Part shown: positions 15,329 to 23,336 of the stretch, in pieces | How the letters are laid out: each line of letters opens with the position of its first letter | Numbering within the stretch: position 1 is the first letter of the stretch | Source: JBFEYJ01 sp041563315 | GTDB lineage: Bacteria > Pseudomonadota > Gammaproteobacteria > Thiohalomonadales > Thiohalomonadaceae | Length of the DNA: 42,605 nt | Assembly (NCBI GenBank): GCA_041563315.1 | Contig: JBFFNE010000019.1 | Coordinates: forward strand, 1 to 42,605 | Direction of reading: 5' to 3' | Notes under the pieces: model-generated | Databases searched by the model: none | What the model was told of the DNA's origin: nothing | The model's input: the letters and a program-made list of their open reading frames with translations, nothing else | Made by a program: the position numbers and the translations under genes

Positions 15329-17710
15329 ATGCATATAAAGATCAAACCGCCTTTCTCATACTGGTCAAAATTGCTCTGCCTTAGCGGCATGCCGATGCTG
15401 GTCGTTTTGCTCATACTGCCGACGCTCGTTGCCGCGGCACCTGAAAGTAAAGAGATATCCTTCCCCGTTTTCAACAACATCACGAGCTCGACAGCGAAGG
15501 CTTCTGGAGAGTGGCGGACGCTTGATGAGCGTCTGTCGGCGATCGAAAAACAGGTGGGCGGCGAGGTACAGGACGAGAAGCAGCTCAGTGTCTGGCTAAA
15601 GGAAATCAACGAGCTAAACAGTTCGGTGATTACCTACATTGAAAAACTGGAACAGCAACAGGCACAGAGCGACAGTGAGTTGGGAACGTTGGGTGAAGCG
15701 GTACCAGACGAGCCTAAGGCGATCGCAGACCAGCGCAAGGAGATCACAAAGCGCAAGAACGACCTCACGGGGCAGTTGTCAGGCTTCAAGCTATTGCAAC
15801 TTCATGCCGAGGAGTTGATCAAAAAACTGACCGCCGAACGCCAGCGAGTGTTGACCGAAAAGTTTCTCTCTCGAACTCCTTCCGGTATTGAGATCATAAA
15901 AGAAAACGCCGAGATGCTCTGGCGCTGGCCGGATGCAACATGGCGATATATCAGGAGTCAAAGCGGCTTACAGGCACTGAGAAAAGTAGCGTTGGTGGCG
16001 CTGGGTGTTGTATTGCTTGTTGCGCTACTGATTGGCGGCCTGCTACGAAAAAAAGTCAGCAAGTGGTCACAACTCACCGCAGCAAGTGATTATCGCTATG
16101 CCAGCATGATAATCGCGGCCCTGGGTTACTATGCACCGCATCTGTTGCTGTCCTCGGTGCTCGGCATTTTCGTTGTACTCAACTTTCCAGAGGAGCCAAG
16201 ACCTTTCCTTGCCCACTTGGGTATGACCTTACCACTGTTCTTTGTCAGTTGGGCCGTGTTGCACTTTATGTTCGTGGGGAGAGGTGACGGTGCATTGTTC
16301 GAACTTCCGGAGCGTGTGGCAAGAGGCCTGGCAAAAAGTCTCAAAACGCTGTCATTTTTGCTCTACAGCGGGTACCTGATTTTTTCTACCGACATTGCAA
16401 TGCAACTGTCAGAGACGGAAAAATTTATTGTACGTGACCTTTATGTCATTGCGGTGGTGCTGGTGTTGATATGGGCAATGCGCTGTTATCGCACTATCCT
16501 GCAGGAAAAAGAGATCAGGGGGCTCGCGGGCCTGTTTACGTTACTCATGCTGGGTACGCTGTTCGCAGAGCTGACCGGCTATCGTAACCTGGCCTATTGG
16601 ATATTGCGTGCGCTATTTGGCAGTGGTGTGGTGTTCGCTCTCTTCTGGTTGCTTGCTCGTTTGCTCAAGGAGTTCTTTGATGGACTCAAATGCGGACAGA
16701 TCTGGTGGCAAACGGCGATTCGTCAACTGTTTGGCTATGGTACGGGTGAGCAGATCCCATGGTTGGCCTGGTTGCGTGTCATCAGCAGTTTGGCATTGTG
16801 GCTGGCATTCATTCATGTATTGCTGCTGGTATGGGGGATCTCTCCAGAAGCACTGGATGTGCTTTATAGTTATTTCTTTAACGGGTTTCAGATCGGATCC
16901 CTGAGCGTTATTCCGGCACGCATAGTCGTGGCGGTGCTAATGTTTGCGGCACTGCTGGCATTGAGCGGCTGGGTCGGCACGACGCTCGAAGGACGCTGGC
17001 TGGTTCGCAGCAGGATGGAACGCGGCTCCCGAGAAGCTCTGGTGACAATCAGTGGTTATGTTGGCACAGCCATCGCAATCCTGGTCGCTCTGAGTGTTGC
17101 AGGTGTGCAATTTACCAACCTGGCGATTATCGCCGGTGCTCTCTCGGTGGGTATCGGTTTTGGCTTGCAGAATATCGTAAATAACTTCGTTTCCGGCCTG
17201 ATTCTGTTGTTCGAACGACCGGTGAAAACCGGCGACTGGATTATGGTGGGCGCCACCGAAGGGTATGTGAAACGAATCAGCATCCGATCAACACTTATTC
17301 AAACGTTCGATCGCGCCGATGTGATCGTGCCTAACTCTGAGCTTATTTCCGGTCAAGTCACGAACTGGATGCTGTATGACCCACGCGGAAGGGTGAGGGT
17401 ACCAATCGGGGTTGCCTATGGCAGCGATACCGCGCTGGTAAGTGAGCTGCTGCTAAAGGTTGCCTCTGAACAATCCAAGATTATTTCTGACGGTAGCATG
17501 ACCGAGCCGAAAGTGCTGTTCATGGCTTTCGGTGACAGTTCGCTTAATTTTGAGCTGCGTGCGTTTATTCAAAATATCGATGAGCGTTTGCAAGTGATCA
17601 GTGATATCAATTTCGCCATTGATGCGGTTTTCCGTGAGCACGGCATCGAGATCCCCTTCCCGCAGCGGGACCTGCATATGCGCAGTTGGCAGAAGCCGCC
17701 CGAGGTTTGA
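15329..17710 (+). CDS. Large MscS-family mechanosensitive channel with periplasmic coiled-coil domain
   Basis: Inner-membrane osmotic safety valve of the MscK/MscM (KefA-like) size class. I start at ATG 15329, giving a signal peptide (about 1-38, ending LPTLVAAAPE) and 793 aa; a TTG at 15296 overlapping the upstream stop would add 11 residues. The periplasmic domain (about 40-205) is rich in Q/E/K/L and likely coiled coil. About eleven membrane helices follow. The MscS core lies near residues 570-690: pore helix GALSVGIGFGLQNIVNNFVSG and beta domain ERPVKTGDWIMVG...EGYVKRISIRST. The C-terminus has the standard alpha/beta vestibule domain. Shorter than E. coli MscK (1120 aa). Confidence 0.9.
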   Translation: MHIKIKPPFSYWSKLLCLSGMPMLVVLLILPTLVAAAPESKEISFPVFNNITSSTAKASGEWRTLDERLSAIEKQVGGEVQDEKQLSVWLKEINELNSSVITYIEKLEQQQAQSDSELGTLGEAVPDEPKAIADQRKEITKRKNDLTGQLSGFKLLQLHAEELIKKLTAERQRVLTEKFLSRTPSGIEIIKENAEMLWRWPDATWRYIRSQSGLQALRKVALVALGVVLLVALLIGGLLRKKVSKWSQLTAASDYRYASMIIAALGYYAPHLLLSSVLGIFVVLNFPEEPRPFLAHLGMTLPLFFVSWAVLHFMFVGRGDGALFELPERVARGLAKSLKTLSFLLYSGYLIFSTDIAMQLSETEKFIVRDLYVIAVVLVLIWAMRCYRTILQEKEIRGLAGLFTLLMLGTLFAELTGYRNLAYWILRALFGSGVVFALFWLLARLLKEFFDGLKCGQIWWQTAIRQLFGYGTGEQIPWLAWLRVISSLALWLAFIHVLLLVWGISPEALDVLYSYFFNGFQIGSLSVIPARIVVAVLMFAALLALSGWVGTTLEGRWLVRSRMERGSREALVTISGYVGTAIAILVALSVAGVQFTNLAIIAGALSVGIGFGLQNIVNNFVSGLILLFERPVKTGDWIMVGATEGYVKRISIRSTLIQTFDRADVIVPNSELISGQVTNWMLYDPRGRVRVPIGVAYGSDTALVSELLLKVASEQSKIISDGSMTEPKVLFMAFGDSSLNFELRAFIQNIDERLQVISDINFAIDAVFREHGIEIPFPQRDLHMRSWQKPPEV

Positions 17711-17720
17711 TGCAGTAATA

Positions 17721-17740
17721 GCAAGTAACAAGTTTCAAGG
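17721..17740. repeat. GCAAGTAACAAGTTTCAAG-type repeat
   Basis: Fourth copy of the CAAGT-type dispersed repeat, immediately after the MscS-family stop. The rest of the 182-nt spacer to the convergent corA stop holds no recognisable gene. Confidence 0.5.
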
Positions 17741-17892
17741 AAACTACTCGCCTTCTTGTGCCAATACCGAGTAGCCCAGGTTGCCCCATCCGGGACCCCG
17801 AACCTCAACACCACAGCGCCGCTTGCCGAAAGCGCCATGCCCTACGTTCCCCGGCTACCTGGTACTTCTCTTTTCGCCTTTGCAGAATGTTG

Positions 17893-18969
17893 TTAAAACC
17901 ACTTGCGTCGCTTGAAGTAGACAACCATTCCCCCTGCCATAACGATCATGATCAGCCATAGCAGGGGGTAGCCGAAGTACCAGTCCAGTTCCGGCATCGC
18001 CCAAGGGCTGCGACTGCGTGCCCCGAAGTTCATGCCGTAGACACCCACGATAAAGGTGAGTGGTATAAAAATGGTGGCGATTACCGTCAGCACTTTCATC
18101 ACCTCGTTGAGGCGATGGCTGATGCTGGAGAGATAGACATCAAGCATGCTGGCGGTCATTTCACGGTAGGCCTCGATGAGGTCCATGATCTGGATGGTGT
18201 GGTCGTAACAGTCGCGGAGATAGACACGGGTATTTTCGCTGATCTGCGGCAGTTCATCGCGGATCAGCAGGTTGATGACCTCTCGCTGCGGCCACAGCAT
18301 ACGCCGCAGGGTCAGCAGCTCCCGTTTGGTATGGTGAATCTGCCCCAGTGTTTGCTTGTCCGGGTTCTCCAGCAGTTCCTCTTCCAGCATTTCAATCTGT
18401 TCACCGAAATACTCAAGGATGGGATAGCCGCGGTCGATAATGATATCGAGTAACGCATACAGCAGATAATCGGCGTTGTGTTCACGAATCTTGCCACTGT
18501 GCTTGCGCAGGCGCTTCATCACCGGGCCGAATGGGTGTCTCTCGCCACCGTGAAAACTGACGATAAAATTGTCACCGAGAAACAGGCTGACCTGTTCGGT
18601 ATTCACAGAGTCTCCCTCGATAACAGGCAGGTTCATCACGACAAACAGCTGCTCTTCATAGCTGTCGGCCTTGGGTCGCTGTCCGGTATTGACCACGTCC
18701 TCGAGGGCTAGGGGGTGAAGGCCAAACAGATTGCCCAGATCGCGTACCGTTTCGCTTTGGGCGATACCCTGGACATGGATCCAGGTAATGCTCTCCTTCT
18801 CCAGGTAGGGTTGGCACTCCCGGGGGTCACTGAGATCCAGTTCTATGAACTCGTCCCGTGTATAGTCGAGCAGATGGATCGAAATCTTCTCTCCGGCGGC
18901 CAGGGGCTCGCTGGTCAGGGTGCCCGGGGGCGTGCCGGGTGGGTGATAGCGTTTGGTAAAATAGCTCAC
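17893..18969 (-). CDS. corA: CorA-family magnesium/cobalt channel
   Basis: Pentameric inner-membrane divalent-cation channel. The 358-aa protein has a long acidic cytoplasmic funnel, then two C-terminal helices with the invariant GMN selectivity motif (YGMNF, Gly312-Asn314) and a basic C-terminus (KRRKWF). Length and the second helix position are those of the Thermotoga-type CorA. Convergent with the MscS-family gene. Upstream lies the decayed region at 18970-19960. Confidence 0.96.
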   Translation of the reverse strand: MSYFTKRYHPPGTPPGTLTSEPLAAGEKISIHLLDYTRDEFIELDLSDPRECQPYLEKESITWIHVQGIAQSETVRDLGNLFGLHPLALEDVVNTGQRPKADSYEEQLFVVMNLPVIEGDSVNTEQVSLFLGDNFIVSFHGGERHPFGPVMKRLRKHSGKIREHNADYLLYALLDIIIDRGYPILEYFGEQIEMLEEELLENPDKQTLGQIHHTKRELLTLRRMLWPQREVINLLIRDELPQISENTRVYLRDCYDHTIQIMDLIEAYREMTASMLDVYLSSISHRLNEVMKVLTVIATIFIPLTFIVGVYGMNFGARSRSPWAMPELDWYFGYPLLWLIMIVMAGGMVVYFKRRKWF

Positions 18970-19011
18970 GTATGTCCCTTTGTATTCTCCGACGGCATGA
19001 CAGACGAGTGC

Positions 19012-19098
19012 TCACAGAGGCCGCGCCTTGTCAAAGCAATCAGCGCCCCAGACCAGCAACACCAGTCCGAAGACGACGACGAGAAACGGTGTAAGCAT
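19012..19098 (-). pseudogene. Probable N-terminal remnant of a CaxA/YrbG-type Na+/Ca2+ exchanger
   Basis: A 28-codon frame begins MLTPFLVVVFGLVLLVWGAD, closely resembling the first membrane helix and GAD motif of CaxA/YrbG-type cation exchangers, which run to over 300 aa. The residues after GAD diverge and a TGA follows. I see no continuation in other frames. A small intact membrane peptide cannot be excluded. Confidence 0.4.
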
Positions 19099-19462
19099 GA
19101 GATTCGTCTATAGAACTGAATGGTAGCGCCAAAGTGGCCTTTTGCCGCCATCTTATACTGCCACCTGGTCCGCTGTCGGTTATCGACAATCTTAAGCCCC
19201 TCCCCACCCCCGGAGTGAGGGGGGGCAAATTCCAATAACACAGACCCCCCGCTTGCCGCAGCACACCCGCACCGCCCTCCTTGGAATCCCCAATAAAATG
19301 GGTAGTATTGAGAAAACCACCAGGCATAGGGAACAGGGACATTGGCCGTGCAGCCACGAAAGCGGATCGATACACCTCATGCAGGCCCCACCGGGTGTCC
19401 GGAATCATCCGGGTGCGTAAGACGCTAGACTCGAAAAGGAATTGTTAAGCAAAGGAGGTCGA

Positions 19463-19782
19463 CTATGCGAGGGACTGGGTGAGCGGTATGACCAGAATAT
19501 CCACATCACGTTGCTCAACGGGGGCATAACCGCCAAATGTCGGGTGAATCTGCAGCTTCCTGCTTGCCCCGAACTGGTACTCCAGTTTCGGAATGAGGTC
19601 GCGATCGAGCTCCACCACATCGAGTTTGTCGATCGTTTCCAGCAGCGGTGTGGTCAGCGCACCGAGTCCCGGGCCAGGCGATCACCCGGTTGGGGATGGG
19701 GAGTCGCGATGATGCCGCGGATGATGTTCTGATCATGGAGGAAGTTCTGGCCAAAGCGTTTCTTGGCTTTGTGATGCGTCAA
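19463..19782 (-). pseudogene. rsmA: Truncated, frameshifted rsmA (ksgA) fragment
   Basis: Reading the minus strand from 19782 (TTG) gives an N-terminus with KKRFGQNFLHDQNIIRGII, a near-perfect match to the start of 16S rRNA dimethyladenosine transferase RsmA. After PQPGDRL the frame breaks: the expected VEIGPGLGALT motif continues one frame over as GPGLGALTTPLLE, with roughly ten bases missing, and then VVELDRDLIPKLEYQFG follows, also RsmA-like. Similarity ends near LQIH and a TAG closes the frame at 19465. Only about the first third of the usual ~265 aa is present, and the S-adenosylmethionine loop (EIGPG) is damaged, so it cannot be functional. A complete rsmA must exist elsewhere. Confidence 0.8.
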
Positions 19783-19962
19783 AGGCTTATCCCATCATTT
19801 CAATAATCTTTCAGTGCGCGAAACCTCGGCACAGCAAATGATATCCCTGCGGCCACCAACACCACCACTAATGACATACTGGAAGCAAGGTTATCGCTTT
19901 GCAGGCATTACCCGCTTATTCGCTTCCATACCCTGCTGTTCGATTATCGAGTGATATTTAGC

Positions 19963-19975
19963 TAACGCTTTGATT
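19963..19975 (-). promoter_or_regulatory. Consensus IHF binding site upstream of hybO
   Basis: TAACGCTTTGATT, on the opposite strand AATCAA-AGCG-TTA, fits the IHF consensus WATCAANNNNTTR at every defined position. It sits about 46-58 bp before the expected transcription start of the sigma-54 promoter at 19995, the usual place for IHF to bend DNA between activator and polymerase. Confidence 0.65.
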
Positions 19976-19994
19976 CTCCGTGGTTATCCAGTTC

Positions 19995-20010
19995 CGGCAC
20001 GGTGATTGCT
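19995..20010 (+). promoter_or_regulatory. Sigma-54 (-24/-12) promoter of the hyb operon
   Basis: CGGCACGGTGATTGCT matches TGGCACG-N4-TTGCW with one mismatch (first base). The invariant GG (19996-19997) and GC (20008-20009) are separated by exactly 10 bases. The predicted start near 20021 leaves a leader of about 44 nt before the hybO ATG, which has GGAGGAAG as ribosome site. The activator is expected to be the NtrC-family protein at 34582. Confidence 0.8.
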
Positions 20011-20064
20011 CTAGCCACCTTCATAAAGCGATAGAGCGAATAACTGCCGAGCGGAGGAAGTCTG

Positions 20065-21186
20065 ATGGCTGAGAATGAGAGCGTCTTTTCGGAACTGGAG
20101 AAGCGGCTGGGGGTTTCCCGCAGGACCTTTCTGAAATTTTGCAGCGGCGTGGCCGCATCCCTGGGGCTGCCGAGTGGCGCGGCGATGGCGATGGCCGAGG
20201 CGGTCGCCAACCCGAAAAAACGTCCACCGGTGATCTGGCTGCACGGCCAGGAGTGCACCGGCCCGACGGAAGCACTATTGCGATCCGAACAGCCCAGTCT
20301 GGAGCATCTCATTCTCGACCTCATCTCATTGGATTACCACCAGACCCTCGATACTGGCGCCGGTCACCAGGTTGAGGATATAAAGAAGCAGGCGATGGCC
20401 GCGAATAAGGGCAAGTACCTGCTGGTTGTCGAGGGGGCGATTCCGGTCAAGGACGACGGCATCTACTGCAAGATCGCCGGGGAGACCATGCTCGACCTGA
20501 CCCATGAGGCCGCTGAACACGCCGCGGCCATTGTCGCCTATGGCTCCTGTGCCAGCTGGGGCGGGGTGCAGTCGGCCTCGCCCAATCCCACCGGTGCCCA
20601 GGGCGCACCGCAGGTTCTCAAGGGCAAGACCGTGGTCACCATCCCCGGTTGCCCGCCCAACCCGGCCAACTTCATCGGCACCGTGCTCTACTTCGTCACC
20701 TACGGCAGCCTGCCGCCCATCGATGAGAAGGGCCGTCCCAAGTGGGCCTATGGCCGCCTCATTCACGAGAACTGCTACCGCCGTCCCCACTTCGACGCCG
20801 GTCGCTTCGCCAACCAGTTCGGCGACGAGGGGCACCGCAAGGGGTACTGCCTCTACAAGCTCGGCTGCAAGGGGCCTGAAACCTACAACAACTGTCCCAG
20901 CCTCGAGTACAACAATATCGGCGGCGGGGTCTGGCCGGTGGGCGTGGGTCACCCCTGTTTCGGCTGCTCGGAGGAGGGCGTTGGCTTTAACAAGGCGCTG
21001 TTCAGTCTTTCTGAGGTGCAGACCCACACCCCGCCCAACATGTTCCCCGCCATCGAGGAGCGTGAGCAGAGCAGTGGCATCGGCGCCGGGGCGGCCGCCC
21101 TCGCCGGGGCTGCCGTCGGGGTGGTGGTCGGCGCCGCAGCGATGGGGGCGAAGAGGCTCGACGAGAAAGAGAGCGATCAGAAGTGA
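20065..21186 (+). CDS. hybO: [NiFe]-hydrogenase small subunit, Hyb type, with altered proximal-cluster motif
   Basis: Electron-transfer subunit of a periplasmic-facing membrane-bound uptake hydrogenase. The 373-aa precursor has a Tat signal (SRRTFLKFC, 18-26) and a C-terminal membrane helix (about 338-362), as in HybO. Distal-cluster ligands His234, Cys237, Cys262, Cys268 and medial-cluster Cys277, Cys298, Cys301 are all present. The proximal cluster motif, CTGCTES in E. coli HybO, reads CTGPTEA here: Cys64 is kept but Pro67 replaces the next ligand; Cys162 and Cys196 are present and the 94-residue spacing from position 67 is exact. The codon is CCG, differing from TGC at all three bases, so a single read error is unlikely. 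Overall similarity to HybO is high. First gene of the operon. Confidence 0.95.
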   Translation: MAENESVFSELEKRLGVSRRTFLKFCSGVAASLGLPSGAAMAMAEAVANPKKRPPVIWLHGQECTGPTEALLRSEQPSLEHLILDLISLDYHQTLDTGAGHQVEDIKKQAMAANKGKYLLVVEGAIPVKDDGIYCKIAGETMLDLTHEAAEHAAAIVAYGSCASWGGVQSASPNPTGAQGAPQVLKGKTVVTIPGCPPNPANFIGTVLYFVTYGSLPPIDEKGRPKWAYGRLIHENCYRRPHFDAGRFANQFGDEGHRKGYCLYKLGCKGPETYNNCPSLEYNNIGGGVWPVGVGHPCFGCSEEGVGFNKALFSLSEVQTHTPPNMFPAIEEREQSSGIGAGAAALAGAAVGVVVGAAAMGAKRLDEKESDQK

Positions 21187-21196
21187 GGGGGGCGAG

Positions 21197-22171
21197 ATGA
21201 AACGTAGAGACTTTCTGAAGGCCACCCTTGGGGGAACCGCCGCTGTCGCCTGCAGCGGGGTTGCCGAGGCAAGGCCTAATCTGGAGCCGGCGGACAATGC
21301 CGTCGGCATGTTGTTCGATTCCACCCTCTGCATCGGCTGCAAGGCGTGCGTCGCCAAGTGCAAGGAGGTGAACGAGATGCCGCCGGTGATCGACGGCGAC
21401 GCCACCACCTGGGACTCGGCCCGCGATCTCTCCGGTGACACCCTTAACGTCATCAAGGTCTACCGCGATGGCGAGGCTGAGGTAAAGGATCGGGAGGAGA
21501 ACGGCTTCTGTTTCGAGAAGCGCAGCTGCATGCACTGCGTCGACCCGGGCTGTGTCTCGGTCTGCCCCTGCACCGCGATGCGCCGCGATGAGAAGACCGG
21601 CATCGTCAGCCACCACCCGGATGTCTGCATCGGCTGTCGTAACTGCATGGTCGGCTGCCCCTACAACGTACCGCAGTTCCAATACAACGAACTGTTCGGC
21701 CAAATCCAGAAGTGCCAAATGTGCAACCAGGCCGGGGTGGGCCGTATCGACAACGGCCAGATGACCGGCTGTGCTGAGGTCTGTCCCACCGGTGCCACTC
21801 TTTTCGGCCCGCGCGATGCACTGCTGGCCGAGGCGAAGCGGCGCACGGAACTGAAGCCTGGTGAGACCTACAACTATCCGCGCGGTGATGTGAGCAAGCC
21901 CTATAGCCACCACGAAAAGCGGGTCCCCGAGTACCTGCAACACGTCTGGGGTGAGAAGGAGGCGGGAGGCACCAACGTCATGCACCTCTCTGCGGTCTCC
22001 TTCGACAAGCTGGGGATGCCGCCGCTGGGCGAGCGCTCTGCCGCCTCCATCGCCGAAGGGGTGCAGCACTCGCTCTACAACTTCATGGCGCTGCCAGCCA
22101 TCGCCCTGGCCGGACTCACCTATGTGGTGAAGCGCAACACCGATGACGACGACAAAGGGGGTGACGCATGA
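21197..22171 (+). CDS. hybA: HybA-like four-cluster ferredoxin subunit
   Basis: Periplasmic iron-sulfur protein that passes electrons from HybO to the HybB membrane subunit. I start at ATG 21197 (MKRRDFLKATLGG), a Tat signal with GGCGAG upstream, 10 nt after hybO; the frame is open much further upstream but that is antisense-like read-through of hybO. The 324-aa product has the DmsB/HybA cysteine pattern: CIGCKACVAKC, CMHCVDPGCVSVCPC, CIGCRNCMVGCP and CQMCN...CAEVC, enough for four [4Fe-4S] clusters. A C-terminal hydrophobic helix (NFMALPAIALAGLTYVV) anchors it, as in HybA. Stop overlaps hybB by 4 nt. Confidence 0.95.
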   Translation: MKRRDFLKATLGGTAAVACSGVAEARPNLEPADNAVGMLFDSTLCIGCKACVAKCKEVNEMPPVIDGDATTWDSARDLSGDTLNVIKVYRDGEAEVKDREENGFCFEKRSCMHCVDPGCVSVCPCTAMRRDEKTGIVSHHPDVCIGCRNCMVGCPYNVPQFQYNELFGQIQKCQMCNQAGVGRIDNGQMTGCAEVCPTGATLFGPRDALLAEAKRRTELKPGETYNYPRGDVSKPYSHHEKRVPEYLQHVWGEKEAGGTNVMHLSAVSFDKLGMPPLGERSAASIAEGVQHSLYNFMALPAIALAGLTYVVKRNTDDDDKGGDA

Positions 22172-23307
22172 GCCAGCATCAGGCGCTTGGTGGGCGCATC
22201 CTCACCAAGCCATTCCTCTTCCTGACGGCGATCTTCCTCGTTGGCGTCTACTTCATGGCGCAGCGCTTCACCAGCGGCATGGGGGAGGTGAGTAACCTCA
22301 ACGGCGGTTACGCCTGGGGGATCTGGGTGGTCTACGATGTGGTCGTCGCCACTGCCTTCGCTTGCGGCGGATACGCACTGGCATTCGCCGTCTATGTCTT
22401 CAATAAGGGGCAATACCACCCGCTGGTGCGCCCGGCGGTGCTGGCCAGCCTGCTCGGTTACGCCCTGGGCGGCTTCGGCGCCTTCTTCGACATGGGCCGT
22501 TTCTGGCAGTTTTATGAAATCTTCCTGCCGGGCAACTGGAACTTCAACTCGGTGATGCTGGAGGTGGGCCTCTGTGTCGCCACCTACATCATCATCCTCA
22601 CTCTGGAGTTCGCCCCGGCACTGTTGGAACGGCTCGGCATGAAGGGGTTGCTCAAGGCGCTCAATAAGGTGCTGTTCCTCTTCATCGCCCTCGGCGTGCT
22701 GCTGCCGACGATGCACCAGTCCTCGCTCGGTTCGCTGCTCATCGCCATGGGCCACAAGGTCCATCCGCTGTGGCAGACGCTGCAGCTGCAGCCGCTGCTG
22801 GCCCTGCTGAGCGCCCTCATTATGGGCTTCTCCATCGTCGTCTTCGAGGCCTCCACCTCGGTGGTCGGCTTTGGCAAAAAGTCGGAGTCGCACCTCCTCT
22901 CGGGGCTGGGCAAGATCACCGTCGGCCTGCTGGTGGGCTTCCTGCTGGTACGCTTCGCTACTCTGATTCTGCAGGGCAAATTCGGCCTCATTTTCAGCTC
23001 CGGCTTTGCCTCTTTCATGTTCCTGCTGGAGACGGCGCTCTTCGTCGTTCCGCTGCTGATACTGCTCTCTCCGGCGAAGCGCGAGCGCGGTAGCCAGTTG
23101 CTGATCGCCGCGGTGGCCATGCTGCTGGCTGGTACCCTCTACCGCTTCGACGCCTTCCTGATCACTTTTAGCCCGGGGCCCGGCTTCAGCTACTTCCCCT
23201 CAGCACCGGAGATCATGATCACCTTCGGTGTCGTCGCCTTCGAACTGATGGCCTACCTGGTGATGGTCAAGTTACTGCCGGTGCTGCATAGCGAACAGCA
23301 TGCCTAG
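22168..23307 (+). CDS. hybB: HybB-like NrfD/PsrC-family membrane subunit
   Basis: Integral membrane quinone-reactive subunit without haem, the partner of HybA. The 379-aa protein shows about ten transmembrane helices and family stretches such as GGYAWGIWVVYDVV and MHQSSLGSLLIAMGHKVHPLW. Length is close to E. coli HybB (392 aa). The presence of HybA/HybB instead of a cytochrome b (HyaC/HupC) subunit places the enzyme in the Hyb class, which exchanges electrons with menaquinone/ubiquinone and can conserve or use proton-motive force. Confidence 0.94.
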   Translation: MSQHQALGGRILTKPFLFLTAIFLVGVYFMAQRFTSGMGEVSNLNGGYAWGIWVVYDVVVATAFACGGYALAFAVYVFNKGQYHPLVRPAVLASLLGYALGGFGAFFDMGRFWQFYEIFLPGNWNFNSVMLEVGLCVATYIIILTLEFAPALLERLGMKGLLKALNKVLFLFIALGVLLPTMHQSSLGSLLIAMGHKVHPLWQTLQLQPLLALLSALIMGFSIVVFEASTSVVGFGKKSESHLLSGLGKITVGLLVGFLLVRFATLILQGKFGLIFSSGFASFMFLLETALFVVPLLILLSPAKRERGSQLLIAAVAMLLAGTLYRFDAFLITFSPGPGFSYFPSAPEIMITFGVVAFELMAYLVMVKLLPVLHSEQHA

Positions 23308-23336
23308 ACAAGAATAATTTTTAAGGAGAATTCGTC

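Larger units (their letters stand above)
18970..19962. other. Decayed spacer between corA and the hydrogenase island
   Basis: About 1 kb without an intact gene. It contains two gene fragments (19012-19098 and 19463-19782, listed separately) and a C/G-rich hairpin-forming stretch near 19198-19230 (CCCCTC ... GAGGGG). An AGGAGG followed by ATG at 19464 leads to a stop after five codons. Base composition is less regular than in the flanking operons. I read it as a junction where the hydrogenase island meets the core chromosome and genes have eroded. Confidence 0.6.

Noticed and set aside
19198..19230. G-quadruplex candidate on the minus strand (GGGGGTGGGGAGGGG)
   Set aside because: Only three clean G runs are adjacent; a simple CCCCTC/GAGGGG hairpin explains the sequence as well.
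19455..19480. AGGAGG followed by ATG on the plus strand as a gene start
   Set aside because: The frame stops after five codons and overlaps the rsmA relic on the other strand.
19780..19962. HupR enhancer motif TTG-N5-CAA upstream of hybO
   Set aside because: I scanned the stretch by eye and found no match; the activator site remains unidentified.
20504..21196. Upstream extension of the hybA frame through hybO
   Set aside because: The HybA Tat signal begins at 21197 with a ribosome site; the upstream part is an out-of-frame reading of hybO.
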